NCBI GenBank assembly: GCA_029556915.1
Contig: JAKQIT010000088.1
Span: forward strand, 43,932-107,931
DNA length: 64,000 nt
Direction: 5' to 3'
Source of the DNA: Pseudomonadota bacterium
Lineage (GTDB): Bacteria > Pseudomonadota > Gammaproteobacteria > Burkholderiales > Methylophilaceae
Below, one piece after another: positions 1-9,578 of the stretch. The notes beneath the pieces were generated by a model that worked only from the letters and a program-made list of their open reading frames with translations, made no database searches and had not been told where the DNA came from. Made by a program: the position numbers and the translations under genes. The stretch's first letter is position 1. Every line of letters begins with the position of its first letter.

Positions 1-255
1 TGCCCAAGTGGCTTGAGTGCAGATAAAGAGGCGCAAATACAAGCGGAGGCATTATTGGCCTTTAAGACGATAGGTTGCAGAGGTTGGGGAAGAGTGGATT
101 TTTTAATGGATGAAGCAGGACAACATTACTTTTTAGAAATCAACACAAGTCCGGGTATGACAGACCATAGTTTAGTTCCTATGGCGGCAAAAGTAGCTGG
201 CATAGATTTTGAAGATTTGGTGATACGCATTTTGGAGCTGGCGGATGTGGGATAA
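1..255 (+). CDS. ddl: D-alanine--D-alanine ligase, C-terminal fragment
   Basis: This is the 3' end of a gene whose start lies before the window; the frame is open from base 1. Ddl joins two D-alanines with ATP to make the dipeptide used in peptidoglycan precursors, in the cytoplasm. The visible part is the end of the ATP-grasp fold: a GWGRVDF strand and the EINTSPGMT motif, whose Glu and Asn bind Mg-ATP in this family. It ends in a TAA that overlaps the ATG of ftsQ by 11 bases, the usual ddl-ftsQ coupling of the dcw cluster. The assignment rests on these motifs and on the ftsQAZ genes that follow. Confidence 0.93.
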   Translation, partial: CPSGLSADKEAQIQAEALLAFKTIGCRGWGRVDFLMDEAGQHYFLEINTSPGMTDHSLVPMAAKVAGIDFEDLVIRILELADVG

Positions 256-1039
256 ACCTACATTGTTAAATTGGATTGCAAATCTGCTATTTGCATTAAG
301 CGTCGTGGCAATGTTGTACGCGGCGCTGTATGCAGTAGTGCATTTGCCTATATTCCCGTTACGCGAGGTGAAAATTGATGGACAGCTTAATCATGTAAAT
401 CGTGACCAAATAAAGTTGATTGTGGGCAAACATTTAAAGGGTAATTTTTTTACGCTTGATTTAGCTAAGGCGCGCGATGCATTTGAGAAGTTGCCGTGGG
501 CGCGCAAAGTGAGTCTTCGCCGCCGTTGGCCGGACACACTAGAAGTTATGGTTGAGGAGCACCAGCCGCTGGCGCGTTGGGGATCTGTAGCTTTGGTGAA
601 TACGCATGGGGAGTTATTTCAAGCTGCATCTAATGCAGATTTACCAACGTTTTATGGTCCTGGTGAGGGTGTTAATGAGGTTGCATTGCAATATGGTGAG
701 TTTAGCAAAATCTTGCAAAAAGCAAATTTGCATATTGCGAGTATTACGCTAACCCCAAGAAGAGCATGGCAAATAAATACTGAGAGCGGAATGTTGATTG
801 AGCTTGGAAGAGTAGAAATGCTTCCTAGGATAGAGAAATTTGTGAATGTTTATGTGAGTACGATTGCTAAGTTAAATAGAAAAATCACATATGCAGATTT
901 GCGCTACCCCAATGGGTTTGCTGTGCGCAGACCAGCAAATATGCAACTACCAGCAGATAAAAATCGTGTGAGTAGTTCTAAACCAGCTGGCGTAGTTAAA
1001 CATAAACAAGCAATAAAACCAGAAGATGCAGATATTTAA
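245..1039 (+). CDS. ftsQ: Cell division protein FtsQ
   Basis: FtsQ is a bitopic inner-membrane protein that links early and late divisome proteins (the FtsQLB complex). The 264-residue protein has a short cytoplasmic tail, one membrane segment at about residues 10-30, a POTRA-type domain at about 37-106 ([10 protein letters not shown], then [24 protein letters not shown]) and the FtsQ beta domain to about residue 225. The ending is basic and low in complexity, as in many betaproteobacterial FtsQ proteins. It starts inside the end of ddl, and ftsA follows after 42 bases, so the genes are probably one transcript. Confidence 0.95.
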   Translation: MWDKPTLLNWIANLLFALSVVAMLYAALYAVVHLPIFPLREVKIDGQLNHVNRDQIKLIVGKHLKGNFFTLDLAKARDAFEKLPWARKVSLRRRWPDTLEVMVEEHQPLARWGSVALVNTHGELFQAASNADLPTFYGPGEGVNEVALQYGEFSKILQKANLHIASITLTPRRAWQINTESGMLIELGRVEMLPRIEKFVNVYVSTIAKLNRKITYADLRYPNGFAVRRPANMQLPADKNRVSSSKPAGVVKHKQAIKPEDADI

Positions 1040-1081
1040 TGGATGTGAAAAAGCGTGCGAAAACTACGCAGGGAGTAAGAA

Positions 1082-2320
1082 ATGAAGAAAGTTAAAGAAG
1101 ATAAAAATTTAATTGTTGGCCTAGATATTGGCACCTCGAAGATTGTAGCTATCGTAGCTGAGCTTCAACCAGAGGGCTCAGTCAAAGTGATTGGGTTGGG
1201 ACAGCATGTATCGCGTGGTCTTAAAAAAGGTGTGGTGGTCAATATTGAATCGACTATGCAATCTATTCAGCGCGCTTTAGAAGAAGCTGAGTTGATGGCT
1301 AATTGCAAAATTAATACGGTATTTACTGGGATTGCTGGTAGCCATATCAAGAGTTTAAATTCTCACGGTATGGTGAAAATTAAAGATGCGGAAGTTTCGC
1401 AGATGGATGTTGATAAAGTGGTCGAAACTGCGCGTGCCATAGCACTGCCAGCTGACCAGCAAATATTACACATTTTGACGCAAGAGTTCATTATTGACGG
1501 TCAAGAAGATGTGCGTGAACCACTAGGTATGAGTGGCATGAAGCTCGAAGTAAAAGTGCATATTGTCACAGGCGCTGTGGCTGCTGCGCAAAATATTGTG
1601 AAGTGTATTAAACGCTGCGGTATAGAAGTGAGTGATTTGATTTTGCAACCATTAGCTTCTAGTTTGGCGGTGCTTACAGAAGATGAAAAAGAGTTAGGTG
1701 TTTGCTTAGTAGATATTGGTGGCGGTACAACCGACATTGCAGTGTTTAAGCAAGGCGCTATTCGCCATACGGCGGTGGTGCCAATTGCAGGTGACCAAAT
1801 GACCAATGACATCGCAGTAGCTTTCCGCACACCTACACAAGCGGCTGAAGATATTAAGGTTAAACATGGCTGTGCGCTTCGCCAGCTTGCGGATGCACGT
1901 GAAATTATTGAAGTTCCTGGCGTGGATGGCCGCGAAGCTAAACAACTTTCAGTTCAAACGCTCGCAGAAGTACTAGAGCCTCGGATTGTTGAATTGTATG
2001 AATTGGTGCTTAGTGAGTTACGTCGTAGTGGCATGGAAGACATGATTGCGTCTGGCATTGTCATTACAGGTGGCTCGGCCATGATGAAAGGCATGGTGGA
2101 ACTGGGCGAAGAGGTTTTTCACATGCCAGTTCGCATGGGCTTGCCTAGATATGTAGGCGGTTTGTCTGAGGTGGTTGGAAACCCGCGTTTTGCAACGGCT
2201 GTGGGCCTAGTGCTGATGGGCAAACAACAGATTGAGAAAATGCTTAATGATCAATCTGACATTGGCTCTTTTGGACGTATTTTGGAAAAAATGAAGCGCT
2301 GGGTTCAAGGCAACTTTTAG
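1082..2320 (+). CDS. ftsA: Cell division protein FtsA
   Basis: FtsA is the actin-like protein that anchors FtsZ filaments to the inner membrane. The 412-residue protein begins the actin fold with NLIVGLDIGTSKI (phosphate 1 loop) and has the second phosphate loop VDIGGGTTDIAVF near residue 210 and an adenosine-motif-like GIVITGGSAMMKG near 320. The last 15 residues (ILEKMKRWVQGNF) form the amphipathic membrane-targeting helix typical of the family. The start has a GGGAG ribosome site close upstream. It lies between ftsQ and ftsZ as in other Proteobacteria. Confidence 0.97.
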   Translation: MKKVKEDKNLIVGLDIGTSKIVAIVAELQPEGSVKVIGLGQHVSRGLKKGVVVNIESTMQSIQRALEEAELMANCKINTVFTGIAGSHIKSLNSHGMVKIKDAEVSQMDVDKVVETARAIALPADQQILHILTQEFIIDGQEDVREPLGMSGMKLEVKVHIVTGAVAAAQNIVKCIKRCGIEVSDLILQPLASSLAVLTEDEKELGVCLVDIGGGTTDIAVFKQGAIRHTAVVPIAGDQMTNDIAVAFRTPTQAAEDIKVKHGCALRQLADAREIIEVPGVDGREAKQLSVQTLAEVLEPRIVELYELVLSELRRSGMEDMIASGIVITGGSAMMKGMVELGEEVFHMPVRMGLPRYVGGLSEVVGNPRFATAVGLVLMGKQQIEKMLNDQSDIGSFGRILEKMKRWVQGNF

Positions 2321-2440
2321 CAAGAGATGATTTTTTGTAGTAGTTAGCTGTTGGGGAGTAGTTGTTTTTTTAAGTCGTCATGCGTTGCGGCATCAACAAG
2401 TGACATTTGTTAAGTTAATTAAAAAAAGAGGAGAGGTACC

Positions 2441-3613
2441 ATGTTTGAGATTATGGAAAAAAACGCGCAAGAAGCTGTCATTAAGGTGATTGGCGTGGGC
2501 GGTTGTGGTGGAAACGCAGTGGCGCACATGATTGAAAAAAATGTGAGCGGCGTAGAGTTTATTTGCGCGAACACTGATATGCAAGCACTTAAAAAGAGCC
2601 AAGCGAAAACCATTTTACAAATGGGTGTGGAGATGACCAAAGGTTTAGGTGCAGGAGCTCGCCCAGAAGTTGGCCGTGAGGCTGCGATTGAAGATCGAAA
2701 TGCAATAGCTGAGTTGATTGATGGCGCTGATATGTTGTTTATTACCGCAGGTATGGGAGGTGGTACAGGTACTGGCGCAGCTCCAGTGATTGCTCAAGTA
2801 GCAAAAGAAATGGGTATTTTAACGGTTGCAGTGGTAACTAAACCGTTCTCATTTGAAGGTAAACGTACTAAAGTAGCTGTAGATGGATTGGAAGAGCTTT
2901 CAAAATACGTGGACTCATTGATTGTGATTCCAAACGAGAAGTTGATGGAAGTTTTGGGCGAAGATGTGCCTTTCTTAGAGGCATTCCGTGCGGCAAATGA
3001 TGTATTACACAATGCAGTTTCTGGCATTGCTGAAATCATTAATTGCCCTGGTTTGGTGAACGTGGACTTTGCTGATGTGCGCACTGTCATGAGCGAAATG
3101 GGTATGGCGATGATGGGCTCAGCGATTGCAACAGGCCCAGACCGCGCGCGTATTGCTGCTGAGCAAGCCGTTGCAAGTCCATTGCTTGAAGATGTCAACT
3201 TGGCAAACGCACGTGGCGTGCTGGTCAATATCACTTCTTCAGCTTCTTTCAAAATGAAAGAGTACTACGACGTGATGAATACCATCAAAGAGTTTACTGC
3301 GGAAGATGCTACCGTGATTGTGGGTAATGTGTTTGACGAAACGATGGGTGATGGTTTACGTGTGACTATGGTGGCAACAGGTTTGTCTGGTGCTGCTCGC
3401 CGTCAACAAAAACCTGAATTACGCGTGATGACGCAAGAAGTGGTGCGCAATGGTACAACAGGCCAACCGATGTATGCTGGCTATGAAAATGCTGCATTTG
3501 AGGATGCACCTCAGGTGATGGGTTCAAACCGTCGTGCGCAAGTGGATGCGATGAAAAGTGCGGGTGTTGAAGAGTATGACATTCCAGCCTTTTTGCGTAA
3601 ACAAGCAGACTAA
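2441..3613 (+). CDS. ftsZ: Cell division GTPase FtsZ
   Basis: FtsZ is the tubulin-like GTPase that forms the Z ring at midcell. The 390-residue protein has the N-terminal nucleotide loop GVGGCGGNAV (about 18-27), the tubulin signature GMGGGTGTGAAP (104-115) and the T7-loop region NVDFADVRTVMSEMG. After a variable linker it ends in the conserved C-terminal peptide YDIPAFLRKQAD, which binds FtsA and ZipA. A strong GAGGAGAGG ribosome site lies just upstream. The 120-base gap after ftsA is longer than elsewhere in the cluster and could hold an ftsZ promoter, but I could not define one. Confidence 0.98.
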   Translation: MFEIMEKNAQEAVIKVIGVGGCGGNAVAHMIEKNVSGVEFICANTDMQALKKSQAKTILQMGVEMTKGLGAGARPEVGREAAIEDRNAIAELIDGADMLFITAGMGGGTGTGAAPVIAQVAKEMGILTVAVVTKPFSFEGKRTKVAVDGLEELSKYVDSLIVIPNEKLMEVLGEDVPFLEAFRAANDVLHNAVSGIAEIINCPGLVNVDFADVRTVMSEMGMAMMGSAIATGPDRARIAAEQAVASPLLEDVNLANARGVLVNITSSASFKMKEYYDVMNTIKEFTAEDATVIVGNVFDETMGDGLRVTMVATGLSGAARRQQKPELRVMTQEVVRNGTTGQPMYAGYENAAFEDAPQVMGSNRRAQVDAMKSAGVEEYDIPAFLRKQAD

Positions 3614-3773
3614 TTGCACTAAAAACTAAAAAAGTGTTCAAATTGCAATTAGATGCGTAGTTCAGCATTTTAATGCTACAGTTGCTTAGTTGACTGTATG
3701 ATATTATTTGCTTGATTTATAACGCTATATTGTTATTTTATTTGCACACCACTGAGGTTTTAAAAACTAAAAA

Positions 3774-4700
3774 ATGTTAAAGCAGCGCACATTGAAAAAA
3801 GCGATTAGTGCCACAGGGGTTGGCTTGCACAACGGCGAAAAGGTTACTCTTACCCTGCGCCCGGCAGCAGCCGACACTGGCATTATCTTCAGAAGGGTTG
3901 ATCTGCCTCAACCTAATGAACTCAAGGCAACGGCACAAGCGGTGCATGATACCCGCTTGTGCTCTGCGCTTGAGGCTGATGGTGTGCGTGTTGCTACGGT
4001 AGAACATGTGATGTCGGCATTGGCAGGCCTAGGCATTGATAATGTGGTTGTAGAAGTCGATGCATCAGAAATTCCTATCATGGATGGAAGTGCTGGACCT
4101 TTCGTCTATTTATTGCGCGAAGCTGGCGTAGCCGAGCTAGATGCGCCAAAAAAATTTATACGCATTAAAAAAACTGTTGAAATTAAAGACAAGGATAAAT
4201 GGGTACGTTTTGAACCCTATCACGGCTTTAAAATTGACTTTACGATTGCTTTTAATCATCCCGTGTTTGAACAGTCTGGATGCCAAGTCACCATTGATTT
4301 TGCAACCGATTCGTATATTCAAGAAATAAGCCGTGCGCGCACATTTGGCTTTATGCACGAGGTGGAATACCTGCGTAACAATGGATTAGCTCGTGGCGGC
4401 AGTTTAGAAAATGCGATTGTGCTAGATGAGTACCGCGTACTCAATGCAGATGGCTTGCGCTACGATGACGAATTTGCCAAACATAAAGTGCTAGACGCCA
4501 TTGGCGATTTATATATGCTTGGGCATCCCATTTTGGGGGCGTTTTACGCATATAAATCAGGTCACGCGCTCAATAATCAACTCATCCGTGCATTGATGCA
4601 GGATGCTTCGGCTTGGGAATATGCTACTTTTGACAAAGTAGAAGACGCCCCAAATGAATTCTCCACGGCTGAGAACAGCGCAGCTTTTGCCTTTGTCTAA
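3774..4700 (+). CDS. lpxC: UDP-3-O-acyl-N-acetylglucosamine deacetylase LpxC
   Basis: LpxC is the zinc enzyme for the first committed step of lipid A synthesis: it removes the N-acetyl group of UDP-3-O-acyl-GlcNAc. The 308-residue protein has the zinc ligands in place: His78 in [12 protein letters not shown], and His237 and Asp241 in [16 protein letters not shown]. The probable catalytic His264 is in [10 protein letters not shown], and Glu77 is also present. The length matches the family (about 305). It follows ftsZ after 160 A/T-rich bases, the normal end of the dcw cluster. No FtsH-type degradation tail is evident to me. Confidence 0.97.
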   Translation: MLKQRTLKKAISATGVGLHNGEKVTLTLRPAAADTGIIFRRVDLPQPNELKATAQAVHDTRLCSALEADGVRVATVEHVMSALAGLGIDNVVVEVDASEIPIMDGSAGPFVYLLREAGVAELDAPKKFIRIKKTVEIKDKDKWVRFEPYHGFKIDFTIAFNHPVFEQSGCQVTIDFATDSYIQEISRARTFGFMHEVEYLRNNGLARGGSLENAIVLDEYRVLNADGLRYDDEFAKHKVLDAIGDLYMLGHPILGAFYAYKSGHALNNQLIRALMQDASAWEYATFDKVEDAPNEFSTAENSAAFAFV

Positions 4701-4828
4701 GTGTTTTTTAACGACAAAAATACACATTATAAGCACTAAAATTGACAACATTTTCTTGTGTATCTAAGCATATCCACTTAGAATAAATTTGTTAAATTTA
4801 ACAGCGTTTTTTAGAACATATCTTTTTG

Positions 4829-4885
4829 ATGCTCTGGAAGCCGCTTAGAATAAGGCTTCCAGAGCATTATTATTTTCTCGGACGT
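4829..4885 (+). repeat. Family A hairpin repeat, copy a (subfamily 2 loop)
   Basis: Perfect 12-base inverted repeat GCTCTGGAAGCC (4831-4842) and GGCTTCCAGAGC (4854-4865) with loop gcttagaataa, then an A/T run and TTCTCGG. It lies between lpxC and slt. It contains an ATG (4829) in frame with slt, which makes a false upstream start for that gene. Confidence 0.85.
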
Positions 4886-4900
4886 ATTTTAAAGATAAAA

Positions 4901-6865
4901 ATGCAATTTTTCACCCTGTTACTAGCAGCAATTTTGCTGGCGTTTTCTAGCCTAACATTAGCATTGTCAGACGAAGCGTTGTTTCAACATGCGCGTTCAG
5001 CTTTTGCGACTAAAAATGCACCGATATTAGCTGAGGATGTTAATCAACTTCAAATTCAGCAATATATTCTTACCCCTTATGCAGAGTATTGGCATATAGC
5101 TTTAGCACTTGAGCAACAGCAAGTGCGCGATGAAGAAGTGCAAAATTTTTTGGCACAATTTTCAGATATGCCATTTACCGACAAAGTGCGAGGTGAGTGG
5201 CTAAAAAAACTAGCCAAAGATCAAAATTGGGGGCCATTTTTTAGCGAGTTAGTACTATTTAAGCGGGATGACATTGCAGTGCAATGCTACGCCATGCAAG
5301 GGCATCAATTGCTCAACGATGCTGATATTACGGCACAAGCGACGGCTATGTGGCTTACCACGCTCGATTTAACCAGTAATTGCACGGCAGTTTTCGATAA
5401 TATGCAAGCTGCAGGTAAGCTGAGTAATGATGATATTTGGGCGAGATTTAGACTAGCCTTGCAAGCAGGTAAATTAAGTGTTGCCAAAAATACTATTGCG
5501 CGATTACCGGGATTTGACAATGCAAATTTCAAATTGTTAGACCGTGCATACCAAGCGCCACAAGCGTTTTTAGATAAAAAATTGGCATCATTTAAAACGC
5601 GTTTTGGTGCAGAGGCAAATTTATACGCGGTAGATAGGTTGGCGCGTAATCAACTCAGCGATGCAATTCGTACTTATGAGAAAGTGCAAAATCAGTTTGA
5701 GGCGGATAATCGCGCTTTTGGCTGGGGTCGCTTGGCCTTTCATGCTGCGCGCAATCATCACCCGCAAGCCGTTAGTTATTATTATTTAGCGGAAGGCGCA
5801 CAATTGGATGATGAGCAGCGCGAGTGGCAAGTGCGCGCCGCACTGCGCGACCAAGACTGGCAAACCGTACTAAGTGCCACGAGTGCAATGTCTGCTAGAC
5901 AGATGGAAAAAGGGGCGTGGCGTTATTGGAAAGCGCGCGCAATGCAGGTGGTGGATGCTAGTAATCCAGAAATTGGGCAGTTGCTTAGCAAACTTTCGAC
6001 TGAGCGACATTTTTATGGTTGGTTAGCGCAAGATTTAGTGGGGGCCGTTGCAACTAATCCTGTTTTTGATTTTGTGCCTAATAATGATGAAGTAAATGCG
6101 GTGGCAAGTTTGCCTAGTATTCAACGTGCACTTGAATTGCAAAAATTAGATTTACGTATTGAAGCTAAAACAGAGTGGGCATGGGCTACACGCAATTTTT
6201 CAGATGAGCAATTGCTTGCAGCAGCTGAGCATGCGCAACGTAAAAAATGGTATGAAATGGCCATCAATACCGCAGATAACACCAAAGTGACGCATAATTT
6301 TAACTTGCGTTATCCCACACCTTATCGTGAAATGTTTCGTACTTCAGCTAAAAGTGTGGGTTTAGATGAAGCTTGGGTGTATGGTATCACGCGCCAAGAA
6401 AGCCGCTTTATGCACTACGCAAAGTCAAATGTAGGCGCAGCCGGCCTGATGCAATTGATGCCTGCCACCGCCAAGTGGACAGCGAATCGCATGGGAATGA
6501 ATGGCTATCATAATGGACTGATACACGATTTGGAAACGAATATTGAATTGGGCACTAACTATATGCGTTATATATTTGACCAACTGGGTGGTAAAGCGGT
6601 GTTAGCCACTGCAGGCTATAATGCAGGCCCTAGCCGCGCTAAAAAATGGATGGCAGCAAAACCCTTAGAGGCGGCGATTTATATTGAGAGCATTCCTTTT
6701 GCAGAAACCAGGGGTTATGTGCAAAAAGTCATGGCCAATGCGCAAATGTATGCGCCACGACTTAACAACGGCAAGCAAATGCTGAAAATACAAACGCTCA
6801 CTGAGCGAATTGGCACTATTCCAGGCACTGGGTTAACTGCGGTTGTGGATAATGGCAGTGAATAA
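4901..6865 (+). CDS. slt: Soluble lytic murein transglycosylase
   Basis: This periplasmic enzyme cleaves peptidoglycan glycan strands to 1,6-anhydro-muropeptides. I place the start at 4901 (MQFFTLLLAAILLAFSSLTLALS), which gives a clean signal peptide. The open frame reaches back to 4826, but that extension is translated repeat DNA. The 654-residue protein has a long alpha-superhelical domain (roughly 25-440), a linker, and the C-terminal lysozyme-like SLT domain with catalytic Glu500 in TRQESRF, then GAAGLMQLMPATA and a downstream AGYNAGPSRAKKW motif. Length and order match Slt70-type enzymes. Confidence 0.93.
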   Translation: MQFFTLLLAAILLAFSSLTLALSDEALFQHARSAFATKNAPILAEDVNQLQIQQYILTPYAEYWHIALALEQQQVRDEEVQNFLAQFSDMPFTDKVRGEWLKKLAKDQNWGPFFSELVLFKRDDIAVQCYAMQGHQLLNDADITAQATAMWLTTLDLTSNCTAVFDNMQAAGKLSNDDIWARFRLALQAGKLSVAKNTIARLPGFDNANFKLLDRAYQAPQAFLDKKLASFKTRFGAEANLYAVDRLARNQLSDAIRTYEKVQNQFEADNRAFGWGRLAFHAARNHHPQAVSYYYLAEGAQLDDEQREWQVRAALRDQDWQTVLSATSAMSARQMEKGAWRYWKARAMQVVDASNPEIGQLLSKLSTERHFYGWLAQDLVGAVATNPVFDFVPNNDEVNAVASLPSIQRALELQKLDLRIEAKTEWAWATRNFSDEQLLAAAEHAQRKKWYEMAINTADNTKVTHNFNLRYPTPYREMFRTSAKSVGLDEAWVYGITRQESRFMHYAKSNVGAAGLMQLMPATAKWTANRMGMNGYHNGLIHDLETNIELGTNYMRYIFDQLGGKAVLATAGYNAGPSRAKKWMAAKPLEAAIYIESIPFAETRGYVQKVMANAQMYAPRLNNGKQMLKIQTLTERIGTIPGTGLTAVVDNGSE

Positions 6866-6927
6866 TTTTATAGCGTAGCAGTGTTGCGCTTTATTTCAGC
6901 TAAAAATTGTAGAAAGTAGTATTTATC

Positions 6928-7878
6928 ATGCAAGCTAAAGAAATATGTGTATTAGGTGGTTCAGGTTTTGTCGGCAGTGCGATTGTGAATAAATTAGCAG
7001 CAGCGGGCTATATTGTGCGAGTACTCACTCGCCGTCGTGAATCTGCAAAACACTTAATTTTATTGCCTAATACTAAAGTGCTGGAATGTAATGTGCTTGA
7101 TTATAAAGCGCTTAATAATGCATTGCGGGGTGCTGATATTGTTATTAATCTATTGGGCATTTTGCACCAAACTAAAGGTCAAAGCTTCAGCACTATTCAT
7201 CAACAGTTGCCGAGCCAGTTGACTAAAATATGTGCTGATTTACATATTCCTCGCTTGGTTCAAATGAGCAGTTTGGGCGCAAGTAGAAATGCCCCTAGCC
7301 AGTATTTGCGTAGTAAAGGTGCGGGCGAAGAAGCGCTGAACGCTGCGCGCGATGTGCTCAACATTACCATATTTAAGCCATCCATTATTTTTGGTCGCGG
7401 CGATAAATTTATCAATTTATTTGCTAGCTTAATCAAGACGCTGCCTTTTATCTTGTTGGCAAAACCCAATGCTAAATTTCAACCTATTTGGGTAGAAGAT
7501 GTAGCCACTTGCGTAGTGAATAGTTTGGAGAAAAGCGCTACTTTTGGCAAAACTTATGAATTGGCTGGGCCTAAAGTGTACACATTTAAGGCGCTAGTAC
7601 AGACTATTATGCAAACATTGAAAACAAAACGCCCGATTATTGGGCTGGGTGACGGCTTATCGTACGCGCAAGCTTTTTTTATGGAGCTATTACCGGTTAA
7701 ATTAATGTCTCGCGATAATATTCGCTCTATGGAACTAGATAATATGAGTGCCAGTGCTTTTCCCGCAGAATTCGGTATTCTGCCAACTGCACTTGAGTCG
7801 GTCATCCCGCAATATTTAATCAACGACACGCAGCGTGGTGATTATGACCGTTATCGTCAAAGTGCAGCGAGATTTTAA
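6928..7878 (+). CDS. NAD(P)-binding epimerase/NDUFA9-like protein
   Basis: The 316-residue protein belongs to the extended SDR superfamily. It has the Rossmann motif GGSGFVGSAIVNKL near residue 9, an ADIVINLLGILH strand and a QMSSLGAS segment near 110. The usual YxxxK appears as YLRSKGAGEEAL. It most resembles the atypical SDRs related to the complex I subunit NDUFA9, common next to cca in Betaproteobacteria. Substrate unknown; a quinone, NAD(P)H or lipid-related role is possible. No signal peptide. It ends only 9 bases before cca, so the two are probably co-transcribed. Confidence 0.8.
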   Translation: MQAKEICVLGGSGFVGSAIVNKLAAAGYIVRVLTRRRESAKHLILLPNTKVLECNVLDYKALNNALRGADIVINLLGILHQTKGQSFSTIHQQLPSQLTKICADLHIPRLVQMSSLGASRNAPSQYLRSKGAGEEALNAARDVLNITIFKPSIIFGRGDKFINLFASLIKTLPFILLAKPNAKFQPIWVEDVATCVVNSLEKSATFGKTYELAGPKVYTFKALVQTIMQTLKTKRPIIGLGDGLSYAQAFFMELLPVKLMSRDNIRSMELDNMSASAFPAEFGILPTALESVIPQYLINDTQRGDYDRYRQSAARF

Positions 7879-7887
7879 ATAATTAAA

Positions 7888-9117
7888 ATGAGCATAGACC
7901 CCAAGCAAACTTACTTAGTCGGTGGTGCAGTCCGCGATGAATTGTTGGGTATTGCCGTACAAGATAAAGATTACGTTGTGGTCGGCAGCACGCCAGAAGC
8001 CATGATGGCGGCTGGTTTTAAGCCAGTTGGTAAAGACTTCCCAGTTTTTTTACACCCAAACAATCACGATGAATATGCGCTAGCACGCGCTGAGCGAAAA
8101 ACCGCACGCGGCTATAAAGGTTTTATTGTGGATGCGGCAATCGATGTGACGCTTGAAGAGGATCTCGCCCGCCGTGATTTAACCATCAATGCAATAGCCA
8201 AAAATCTGGATGGCAGATTGATAGACCCTTATGGTGGTTTGGTTGATATTCAATCTAAAACATTGCGCCATGTAAGCGCAGCTTTTGCAGAAGATCCAGT
8301 GCGTATTTTGCGTACAGCACGTTTTGCAGCGCGCTATGCTGACTTTACAGTTGCCCCTGAAACCATGCAGCTGATGCAAAAAATGGTACAAGATGGTGAG
8401 GTAGATGCTTTAGTGGCTGAGCGAGTATGGCAAGAGTTAGCCAAAGGCTTAATGGAAAGGGCGCCCAGTCGCATGTTTGAGGTGCTTCGTGCATGTGGTG
8501 CATTGCAAAAAATATTGCCTGAATTAAACAAACTGTGGGGTGTGCCGCAACCCGCTCAGTATCACCCAGAAATTGATACAGGTGTCCATATCATGATGGT
8601 GATAGATTACGCCGCCAATCAGCAGTTTAGCTTGCCAGTGCGCTACGCGGCATTGATGCACGATTTAGGTAAGGGGACAACGCCTGTAGAGGTGCTCCCC
8701 AGACATATTGGGCATGAAGCGCGTAGTGTGCACTTACTTAATGTTATAAATAAGCGTTTGCGAGTGCCCAATGAATGTAAAGAATTGGCAGTCATGGTGG
8801 CAAAATTTCACGGTAAATTACACACTGTTGAAGAAATGCGCCCAAGTACTTTGCTTAATTTTTTAATAGAATTAGATGCAATTCGCCAGCCAGAGCGCTT
8901 AAAAGATTTTTTGAAAGCTTGTGAAGCAGACTCACGTGGAAGAACAGGTTTTGAAAACCGATTATTGCCAGAAGCTGAAAAGTTAATGATGGCATTAGAA
9001 GCAGCTATGCGCATTGACGCAGGAAAGATTGCCAGCGGCATAGAGTTGCCAGAAAAAATCAAGCTAGCAGTGTATGAGGCCAGATTGATGGCTATCAAGC
9101 AAAGGCTAAAAAGTTAA
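7888..9117 (+). CDS. cca: Multifunctional CCA-adding tRNA nucleotidyltransferase
   Basis: This enzyme adds or repairs the CCA end of tRNAs and, in this subclass, carries an HD phosphohydrolase domain. The 409-residue protein starts YLVGGAVRDELLG and has the metal-binding DKD at 26-28, then the RRDLTINAIA motif that starts the nucleotide-recognition part. The HD domain follows with ALMHDLGKGTTP and GHEARSV in the C-terminal half. Length and order match the gammaproteobacterial and betaproteobacterial Cca (about 410 residues). The ATG start fits the conserved N-terminus. Confidence 0.96.
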   Translation: MSIDPKQTYLVGGAVRDELLGIAVQDKDYVVVGSTPEAMMAAGFKPVGKDFPVFLHPNNHDEYALARAERKTARGYKGFIVDAAIDVTLEEDLARRDLTINAIAKNLDGRLIDPYGGLVDIQSKTLRHVSAAFAEDPVRILRTARFAARYADFTVAPETMQLMQKMVQDGEVDALVAERVWQELAKGLMERAPSRMFEVLRACGALQKILPELNKLWGVPQPAQYHPEIDTGVHIMMVIDYAANQQFSLPVRYAALMHDLGKGTTPVEVLPRHIGHEARSVHLLNVINKRLRVPNECKELAVMVAKFHGKLHTVEEMRPSTLLNFLIELDAIRQPERLKDFLKACEADSRGRTGFENRLLPEAEKLMMALEAAMRIDAGKIASGIELPEKIKLAVYEARLMAIKQRLKS

Positions 9118-9200
9118 TTTTAAGTAAAAAATGATTGTAAACATTGTGTTATATTCATTTTGTGATATAAAGTGGCAAGATGTTTAAGGAGTTAATTAAG

Positions 9201-9524
9201 ATGCTTAACAAATTAAAAGTAATGCTATTTGGAGGTAAGCCAGATGTTGAGCGCCGAAGGGTCGCACGCGCAGGCAAAGCCCCCAAAGTGGGCGCACACA
9301 TTGCACGGCAAAATATGGTGATAAAAATCACAGAAGCAATATCCGCAGACTTGTGGGAATGGTTTGTGTTGATGGGATGGCGCGAAGTGAGCATGCGGAC
9401 TAATCGGCGCAAGTTGACCATGTTGCCACAATCTACTTATGTGACTATTGCGGGTGCAACAGTATCTGATCGCGAAGCGATTTATAAAAAACTGATTAAA
9501 ACTCACCAAAAACCTGACGCATAG
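9201..9524 (+). CDS. Small basic protein of unknown function before the ECF sigma gene
   Basis: I do not recognise this 107-residue protein. I start it at 9201 because AAGGAG lies 9 bases before that ATG; an upstream ATG at 9180 is also open but has no ribosome site. It has a basic N-terminus (MLNKLKVMLFGGKPDVERRRVARAGK), no signal peptide and no membrane segment, and a central LWEWFVLMGWREVSMRTNRRKL stretch rich in aromatic and basic residues. It lies 54 bases before the sigma factor gene on the same strand, so it may belong to that operon or simply be its neighbour. Confidence 0.6.
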   Translation: MLNKLKVMLFGGKPDVERRRVARAGKAPKVGAHIARQNMVIKITEAISADLWEWFVLMGWREVSMRTNRRKLTMLPQSTYVTIAGATVSDREAIYKKLIKTHQKPDA

Positions 9525-9578
9525 TCATGCTTCTTTCAAAATGTATTTGAGCATTTTGTATGTTGAAAACTTGATGTA

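Noticed and set aside
2321-2440. Promoter between ftsA and ftsZ.
   Set aside because: The gap is longer than others in the cluster, but no clear -35/-10 pair was found; not listed as a feature.
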